NCBI RefSeq assembly: GCF_004795855.1
Contig: NZ_CP039252.1
Location: forward strand, 2,356,001-2,420,000
Reading direction: 5' to 3'
Length of the DNA: 64,000 nucleotides
From: Hydrogenophaga sp. PAMC20947
GTDB lineage: Bacteria; Pseudomonadota; Gammaproteobacteria; Burkholderiales; Burkholderiaceae_C
A program made the position numbers and the translations under genes. Shown piece after piece: positions 58,708 to 64,000 of this stretch (positions are counted from its first letter, which is position 1; every line of letters begins with the position of its first letter). The notes under the pieces were generated by a model that saw only the letters and a program-made list of their open reading frames with translations, ran no database searches and was not told the DNA's origin.

Positions 58708-60527
58708 AATGCGTCCTCTGGCAATTCAGCACAGGTCTGGTCGCGGCTGCTCACCACATTCAGCCAGGCACCAATTTTCGGCAATTCATAGTGGAAGAAA
58801 TACGTCATTGCAGCGAGGCGTCCCGTGCGCGCTGGTGAGGCAGCGCCGGGTTGCACCGTCAAGGCAATATCCAGCCATATCCACGCCAAGATCATGTGCC
58901 CAAACCCCTGCAGATAGGGCACTGCATTGGCCAGGGCATCGGTTGGATTACCCGTGGCCCACGCCGATTTGGTGGCCGCCCCCACTTGCGCCAATGCCTG
59001 CCCAAGCGCGTTGGCATGGGCCGCCAGTTCGGGCACCTGGGTCGCACGCTGCATCGTGTCATTCATGCGGTTTGCCAACAGCTTCAAACCTTTGCCCTCT
59101 TCCATCAATACCTTGCGGCCCAGCAAATCCATGCCCTGGATACCGTGTGTGCCCTCGTGGATCATGTTGAGCCGGTTGTCGCGCCAATACTGCTCCACGG
59201 GGAAATCCCGCGTGTAGCCATAGCCACCATGCACCTGGATCGCCAGCGAGTTGGCTTCCAGACACCATTCGCTGGGCCAGCTCTTGGCGATAGGCGTGAG
59301 CACTTCCAGCAGCAAGCGTGCATCGTCAGCGGCTTCGGCCGCCGCCGTGTGCTGTTCGTCAACCAGGCGAGCACAGTACAGCTCCAATGCCAATGCACCT
59401 TCGGCGTAGGATTTCTGCGCCAACAACATGCGCTTCACGTCGGCATGCTCGATGATGCGTGTTTGGGGTTGCGCGGGATCCTTTCCGGCTGGGCCCATCG
59501 GGCGGCCTTGAGGGCGGTTCTTGGCGTAGTCCAACGAGGCCTCATAGCCTGCCATGCCCAACATGGTGGCCGCCAAGCCCACACCAATGCGCGCTTCGTT
59601 CATCATGTGGAACATACAGGCCAAGCCTTTTCCGGCCTGCCCCACCAGGTAGCCCACCGCACCGGCTTCACCACCGACCGGGTACTTGCCCTCGCCAAAA
59701 TTGAGCAGCGTGTTGGTCGTGCCGCGCCAGCCGCACTTGTGATTCAAACCGGCCAGCGCCACATCGTTGCGCTCACCCGTCAGCTCGCCGTCCACGTTCA
59801 CCATTTTCTTGGGCACGATGAACAAGGAAATGCCGCGCGTGCCCGGCACCAGCTTGCCGTTTTCGTCCGGGATCTTCGCCAACACCAGGTGAACAATGTT
59901 TTCGGTCAGCTCGTGTTCGCCAGACGAAATCCACATCTTGTTGCCTTTGAGCCTGAAGCGTGGCCCCAAGGGATCGCTCTCGCTGCCATGGCCATCGGGC
60001 AAGGCGCGGGTTGCCACATCGCTCAAAGACGAGCCGGCCTGCGGTTCGCTCAGACACATGGTGCCTGACCATCGCCCGGAGAACTCGTTCAACGCGAACA
60101 CCTTCTTTTGCAGTGGATTGCCATGCTTCATCAGCAAATTGGCATTGCCCACGGTCAGCAGACCCGAGCCGATGCTCACCGAAGCCATGGCGAAGAAAGC
60201 GTTCGCCGCAGCCTCCACGGTATAGGGCAGCTGCATGCCGCCGATGTCGTAGTCTTGCGAGGCGCTCAACATGCCGCTTTCAGCGTAGGCCTTGTGGGCG
60301 TCGTGTGTGGCCTGTGGCAGGATCACTTTTTCGCCGTCGAACTGCGGCTCCTGCGTGTCAACCAGGCGATTGAAAGGCGCATATTTTTCGCGGGCAATGC
60401 GCTCGCACGTGTCCAGCACCGCATCAAAGGTTTCGCGGGTGTGGTCGGAAAAACGCTCTCGCTCATTCAGCGAGGTGGCGGCCAGCCAGTCGTACAAAAG
60501 AAAATCCAGTGTCGTGCGCAAGTTCAT
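58704..60527 (-). CDS. Acyl-CoA dehydrogenase (long form)
   Basis: A 607-residue FAD enzyme starting MNLRTTLDFLLYDWL. Core motifs: GTMCLSEPQAGSSLSD (FAD-binding), KMWISSGEHELTENIVHLV, a catalytic-Glu region near VHGGYGYTRDFPVEQYWRDNRLNMIHEGT, GIQGMDLLGRK. C-terminal domain (540-607) follows as in the DMSP/FadE-like long form. First step of beta-oxidation; chain-length preference unknown. Last of the fad genes with the Dabb gene after it. Confidence 0.92.
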   Translation of the reverse strand: MNLRTTLDFLLYDWLAATSLNERERFSDHTRETFDAVLDTCERIAREKYAPFNRLVDTQEPQFDGEKVILPQATHDAHKAYAESGMLSASQDYDIGGMQLPYTVEAAANAFFAMASVSIGSGLLTVGNANLLMKHGNPLQKKVFALNEFSGRWSGTMCLSEPQAGSSLSDVATRALPDGHGSESDPLGPRFRLKGNKMWISSGEHELTENIVHLVLAKIPDENGKLVPGTRGISLFIVPKKMVNVDGELTGERNDVALAGLNHKCGWRGTTNTLLNFGEGKYPVGGEAGAVGYLVGQAGKGLACMFHMMNEARIGVGLAATMLGMAGYEASLDYAKNRPQGRPMGPAGKDPAQPQTRIIEHADVKRMLLAQKSYAEGALALELYCARLVDEQHTAAAEAADDARLLLEVLTPIAKSWPSEWCLEANSLAIQVHGGYGYTRDFPVEQYWRDNRLNMIHEGTHGIQGMDLLGRKVLMEEGKGLKLLANRMNDTMQRATQVPELAAHANALGQALAQVGAATKSAWATGNPTDALANAVPYLQGFGHMILAWIWLDIALTVQPGAASPARTGRLAAMTYFFHYELPKIGAWLNVVSSRDQTCAELPEDAF

Positions 60528-60573
60528 ATCTATCTCTTTCTTCAGTTTGTTCTGCTGTCAACCCTACAAACAG

Positions 60574-60624
60574 CTGTGGCGTCAGCGCTTCACTCGGGAG
60601 GGAGTGAAGCGGATGACGCCACAG
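60574..60624 (-). terminator. Long hairpin between thiolase and acyl-CoA dehydrogenase genes
   Basis: CTGTGGCGTCA-GCGCTTCACT pairs with AGTGAAGCG-GATGACGCCACAG: 11 + 9 bp with a small internal bulge and an 8-nt loop. No T-run follows. It probably divides the fadAB pair from the dehydrogenase transcript. Confidence 0.65.
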
Positions 60625-60654
60625 CGGTGGTTTTGAGCGTGTTATGCGGCGCGT

Positions 60655-61830
60655 TTACAGCACTTCAAAGACACCCGCCGCACCCATGCCGCCACCGATA
60701 CACATGGTCACGCAAACGCGCTTGGCGCCACGGCGCTTGCCTTCGATCAGGGCGTGGCCCGTCAGGCGTTGGCCCGACACACCGTAGGGGTGCCCCACAG
60801 CAATGGCGCCACCGTTGACGTTGAGCTTGTCGGCCGGAATACCCAGCTTGTCGCGGCAGTAGAGCACCTGCACAGCAAAAGCTTCGTTCAACTCCCACAA
60901 GTCGATATCGCTGACCTTCAAGCCCAAACGCGCGAGCACTTTTGGAATGGCGAACACAGGGCCGATGCCCATTTCGTCGGGCTCGCAACCGGCCACGGCA
61001 AAGCCGAGGAATCGACCCAGCGGCTTCAGACCACGCTTTTCAGCCAGGGTCTCGTCCATCAGCACGCATGCACCTGCGCCGTCTGAGAACTGGCTGGCGT
61101 TGCCGGCAGAAATCAAGCCACCTGGCAACGCGGAACGCAAGCCGTGGATGCCATCAAACGTGGTGCCGGCGCGGATGCCTTCGTCGTTTTCAACGGTGAC
61201 TTCTTTGGTGATCAGACCCAGGGCCTTGTCGGCGATACCTGCCGTGACCGTGATCGGTGCGATCTCGTCCTTGAAGAGGCCGGCTTCCAGGGCTGCGGTT
61301 GCGCGCTGTTGGCTGGCGGCACCGTACTCGTCCATGGCATCGCGACCGATGTTGTAGCGCTTGGCCACCTGTTCGGCGGTCTGCAGCATGTTCCAGTAAA
61401 CCTCTGGCTTGGACTTCATCAACGCGGGATCGGCCAGGAAATGGGTGTTCATTTCTTGCTGCACGCAGGAAATGCTCTCCACTCCTCCCGCCACATAGAT
61501 ACTGCCTTCACCGGCAATGATGCGCTGTGCGGCCAGAGCGATGGTCTGCAAGCCAGACGAACAAAAGCGATTCACCGTCATGCCGGACACGGTGACGGGC
61601 ATGCCGGCGCGCAGAGCGATCTGGCGTGCGATGTTGGCGCCGGTGGCGCCCTCGGGGTTGGCACAACCCATGATGACGTCTTCGACTTCAGCGGCGTCGA
61701 TACCAGCGCGCTGCACAGCGTGCTGCACGGCGTGGCCGCCGAGCGTGGCCCCGTGGGTCATGTTGAAGGAGCCCTTCCAGCTTTTGGCCAGAGGGGTGCG
61801 GGCGGTGGAAACGATGACGGCGTTGGTCAT
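60655..61830 (-). CDS. fadA: Acetyl-CoA C-acyltransferase (thiolase)
   Basis: A 391-residue thiolase. Nucleophile Cys in [17 protein letters not shown], then [51 protein letters not shown] with the catalytic His, and [17 protein letters not shown] with the second Cys. Cleaves 3-ketoacyl-CoA in beta-oxidation. Follows the FadB-like gene by 56 bp. The symbol reflects context; 3-ketothiolase for PHB is less likely. Confidence 0.9.
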   Translation of the reverse strand: MTNAVIVSTARTPLAKSWKGSFNMTHGATLGGHAVQHAVQRAGIDAAEVEDVIMGCANPEGATGANIARQIALRAGMPVTVSGMTVNRFCSSGLQTIALAAQRIIAGEGSIYVAGGVESISCVQQEMNTHFLADPALMKSKPEVYWNMLQTAEQVAKRYNIGRDAMDEYGAASQQRATAALEAGLFKDEIAPITVTAGIADKALGLITKEVTVENDEGIRAGTTFDGIHGLRSALPGGLISAGNASQFSDGAGACVLMDETLAEKRGLKPLGRFLGFAVAGCEPDEMGIGPVFAIPKVLARLGLKVSDIDLWELNEAFAVQVLYCRDKLGIPADKLNVNGGAIAVGHPYGVSGQRLTGHALIEGKRRGAKRVCVTMCIGGGMGAAGVFEVL

Positions 61831-61886
61831 GAATATTCTCCTGAAAGGTTGAGCTGTAGGGGCTTGTTGTGGCTGTGGTGTTCAGC

Positions 61887-64000
61887 TCAACCGTTGAATG
61901 TTTTGCCTTCGGCGACCAGACGGGCCAGCAAAGGCGCCGGCTCCCAGAACTTGCCGTCGTCCAGCGGGTTCTTGGCGAAGCGCTTCATGGCTTGTGTCAC
62001 GTTGAACAGGCCCACCTCATCGGCGTACTGCAACGGGCCGCCACGGTGGATCGGGAAACCATAGCCGAAGATGTAGACCACATCGATGTCGCTGGCCTTG
62101 TTGGCAATGCCCTCTTCCAGAATGTGGGCAGCTTCGTTGACCAGTGCAAACACCAGGCGTTGCACGATTTCTTCGTCGGAAATCTTGCGTGGCGTGATGC
62201 CTTGTGACTTGCGATAGTCTTCGATCATCGTCACCACTTCGGCGTTCGGGATCGCATCGCGCTTGCCCGGCACATAGTCGTACCAGCCTGCACCGGTCTT
62301 TTGACCGAAGCGGCCTTTTTCGCACAACAGGTCAGCGGTCTTGCTGTATTTCATGTCGGCCTGCTCGGTGGAGCGGCGCTTGCGGATTGCCCAGCCGATG
62401 TCGTTGCCGGCCAGATCGCCCATGCGGAACGGACCCATGGCCATGCCAAACTTCTCCATGGCTTTGTCGACCTGCGCAGGCGTGCAGCCTTCGTCGAGCA
62501 AGAACCCCCCTTGACGACCGTATTGCTCGATCATGCGGTTGCCGATAAAACCATCGCAAACACCTGAGACCACAGCGGTCTTGCGGATTTTCTTGGCCAC
62601 GGTCATGACCGTGGCCATCACGTCTTTGGCGGTTTCCTTGCCGCGCACGACTTCCAGCAGCTTCATGACGTTGGCCGGACTGAAGAAGTGCAGACCCACC
62701 ACGTCTTGTGGACGCTTGGTGAAAGAGGCAATCTTGTCCACGTCCAGCGTGGATGTGTTGGATGCCAGGATCGCACCGGGCTTCATGACACGGTCGAGCT
62801 CTTTGAACACAGCTTCTTTCACGCCGATTTCTTCGAACACCGCCTCGATCACCATATCGGCGTCTTTCAGATCGTCGTAGCTCAGCGTGGTCGTGAGCAG
62901 GCTCATGCGCTGGTCGTACTTGTCCTGCTTGAGCTTGCCTTTCTTGACCTGGGATTCGTAGTTTTTCTTGATGATGGCCAAGCCCTTGTCGATGGCTTCC
63001 TGCTTCATCTCCAGAATCTTCACCGGAATGCCGGCGTTCAGGAAGTTCATGGAAATGCCGCCACCCATGGTGCCAGCACCGATCACGGCCACCGACTTGA
63101 TTTCGCGCTGCTTGGTGTCCGCAGGCACATCAGGGATCTTGGAGGCTGCGCGCTCGGCCATGAACAAATGGCGCAATGAACGGCTCTCGGACGTGAACAT
63201 GAGATTGGTAAAAATCTCACGTTCGGTCGCCATGCCCTGATTGAACTTCTGCTTGGTGGCGGCTTCCACTGCGTCCACACACTTGGCGGGCGCCGGGAAA
63301 TTCTTGGCCATGCCTTTGACCATGTTGCGCGCGAACTGGAAGTACGCGTCGCCCATGGGATGCTTGCATGGCAGGTTGCGCACCAGTGGCAGCGCAGAAC
63401 CGTCGGCGTGCTTGGCGGCAACTTCCTTGGCAAATGCCAGAGCCTCTTCAGCGAGCGACTCAGGCGCCTTGGCCAGCTTGTCGAACAACTTCTGGCCAGG
63501 GACGCTGGCGAGCAATTCGCTCTTGACCGGCTCGCCCGACACAATCATGTTGAGCGCAGCCTCCACACCGATCACGCGCGGCAGGCGCTGCGTACCACCG
63601 GCACCTGGAATGAGTCCCAGCTTCACTTCGGGCAAAGCCACGCTGCAGCCTGGGGCTGTGATGCGGTAATGGCAGCCCAGGGCGAGTTCAAGCCCACCGC
63701 CCATGCAAACACTGTGAACAGCAGCAACCACGGGCTTGGAAGCGGCTTCAATGGCCAGAATCACACTCAGCAGGTTGGGCTCAACGAGGGCCTCTGGCTT
63801 GCCAAATTCGCGGATGTCTGCACCACCCGAAAACGCCTTGCCGGCGCCGGTGATCACGATGGATTTCACGGCTGCATCAGCCTCGGCCTTGGCCAGACCG
63901 TCGGTGATGCCGCGGCGGGTCGACAAACCCAGACCGTTGACCGGGGGGTTGTTCAGTGTGATGACGGCCACATCGCCGTGGACCTGGTACTCAGCGGTCA
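61887..64000 (-). CDS. fadB: FadB-like enoyl-CoA hydratase / 3-hydroxyacyl-CoA dehydrogenase (start cut by window edge)
   Basis: The 694-residue open frame from an internal GTG continues upstream without stop; ten further codons read TAEYQVHGD plus the GTG codon, preceded by TG at 63999-64000, so the ATG is split by the window edge with only its first base missing. Full length would be about 705. N-terminal crotonase domain has GAGKAFSGGADIREFGK and GGGLELALGCHY; the dehydrogenase starts VAVIGAGTMGGGISMNFLNAGIPV. VFEEIGVKEAVFKELD and ASNTSTLDVDKIA follow. C-terminal dehydrogenase domains complete it. Works with the thiolase. Confidence 0.9.
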   Translation of the reverse strand, partial: TAEYQVHGDVAVITLNNPPVNGLGLSTRRGITDGLAKAEADAAVKSIVITGAGKAFSGGADIREFGKPEALVEPNLLSVILAIEAASKPVVAAVHSVCMGGGLELALGCHYRITAPGCSVALPEVKLGLIPGAGGTQRLPRVIGVEAALNMIVSGEPVKSELLASVPGQKLFDKLAKAPESLAEEALAFAKEVAAKHADGSALPLVRNLPCKHPMGDAYFQFARNMVKGMAKNFPAPAKCVDAVEAATKQKFNQGMATEREIFTNLMFTSESRSLRHLFMAERAASKIPDVPADTKQREIKSVAVIGAGTMGGGISMNFLNAGIPVKILEMKQEAIDKGLAIIKKNYESQVKKGKLKQDKYDQRMSLLTTTLSYDDLKDADMVIEAVFEEIGVKEAVFKELDRVMKPGAILASNTSTLDVDKIASFTKRPQDVVGLHFFSPANVMKLLEVVRGKETAKDVMATVMTVAKKIRKTAVVSGVCDGFIGNRMIEQYGRQGGFLLDEGCTPAQVDKAMEKFGMAMGPFRMGDLAGNDIGWAIRKRRSTEQADMKYSKTADLLCEKGRFGQKTGAGWYDYVPGKRDAIPNAEVVTMIEDYRKSQGITPRKISDEEIVQRLVFALVNEAAHILEEGIANKASDIDVVYIFGYGFPIHRGGPLQYADEVGLFNVTQAMKRFAKNPLDDGKFWEPAPLLARLVAEGKTFNG

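Overview
The window looks like the chromosome of a GC-rich betaproteobacterium of the Comamonadaceae (Hydrogenophaga-like). This rests on the protein families, the GC-rich codon use and the form IA RuBisCO cluster with cbbQ and cbbO; no 16S gene is present, so genus is inference. The gene content describes a facultative chemolithoautotroph that oxidises reduced sulfur and fixes CO2, with fatty-acid oxidation genes alongside.

Layout. 1-1.5 kb: 3' end of pepN, a housekeeping fbp, and tRNA-Thr(CGU). 1.47-6.35 kb: a small integrative element in the 3' half of the tRNA gene, bounded by 46-bp direct repeats. It carries a filamentous-phage-type (RstA-like) replication initiator and a tyrosine integrase as an overlapping pair, and was disabled when an IS3-family element and an IS481 remnant removed the integrase C-terminus. 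6.4-9.4 kb: a small lipoprotein, a decayed copy of the soxB 3' end, and two overlapping paralogous genes of unknown function. 9.4-17.0 kb: minus-strand sox cluster (soxR, soxC, soxD, a monohaem cytochrome, soxY, soxZ, soxA, soxX, soxB), with a shared motif at three upstream positions. 17.5-19.8 kb: plus-strand cytochrome, flavocytochrome-c sulfide dehydrogenase flavoprotein (soxF/fccB) and dihaem cytochrome c4. 20-35.6 kb: Calvin cycle island in two minus-strand units, cbbL-cbbS-cbbQ-cbbO and cbbY-cbbE-cbbF-cbbP-cbbT-cbbZ-cbbA, each with its own divergent cbbR. 35.6-42.8 kb: outer membrane protein, trhO, patatin, two HDOD proteins, tex. 42.8-49.7 kb: a NarX/NarL-type two-component pair divergent from a four-gene operon that I read as an undescribed curli-like fibre export system. 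49.7-64 kb: a Bcr/CflA transporter, ogt, an SDR, a GNAT, a GST-like protein and an AidB-like dehydrogenase; then an MDR oxidoreductase, thioesterase, SDR, Dabb protein, acyl-CoA dehydrogenase, thiolase and a FadB-like protein cut at the right edge by one base.

How the parts work together. Sox and FccB/SoxF proteins would feed electrons from thiosulfate and sulfide through the small cytochromes into respiration; the adjacent cbb units spend that energy on CO2 fixation. The most novel-looking locus is 45.3-49.7 kb: a secreted protein with three 39-residue Asn/Gln/Ala repeats, a strong UUCG-capped intercistronic hairpin, a small secreted protein, a CsgG/HfaB-like lipoprotein channel fused to peptidoglycan-binding and DUF4384-like domains, and a Sel1-repeat protein, with a LuxR-type response regulator divergently upstream.

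A second genome-wide pattern is a dispersed GC-rich 3'-end repeat of about 55-80 bp, found beside gene stops at seven places, with a related 71-bp tandem pair at 58.3 kb.
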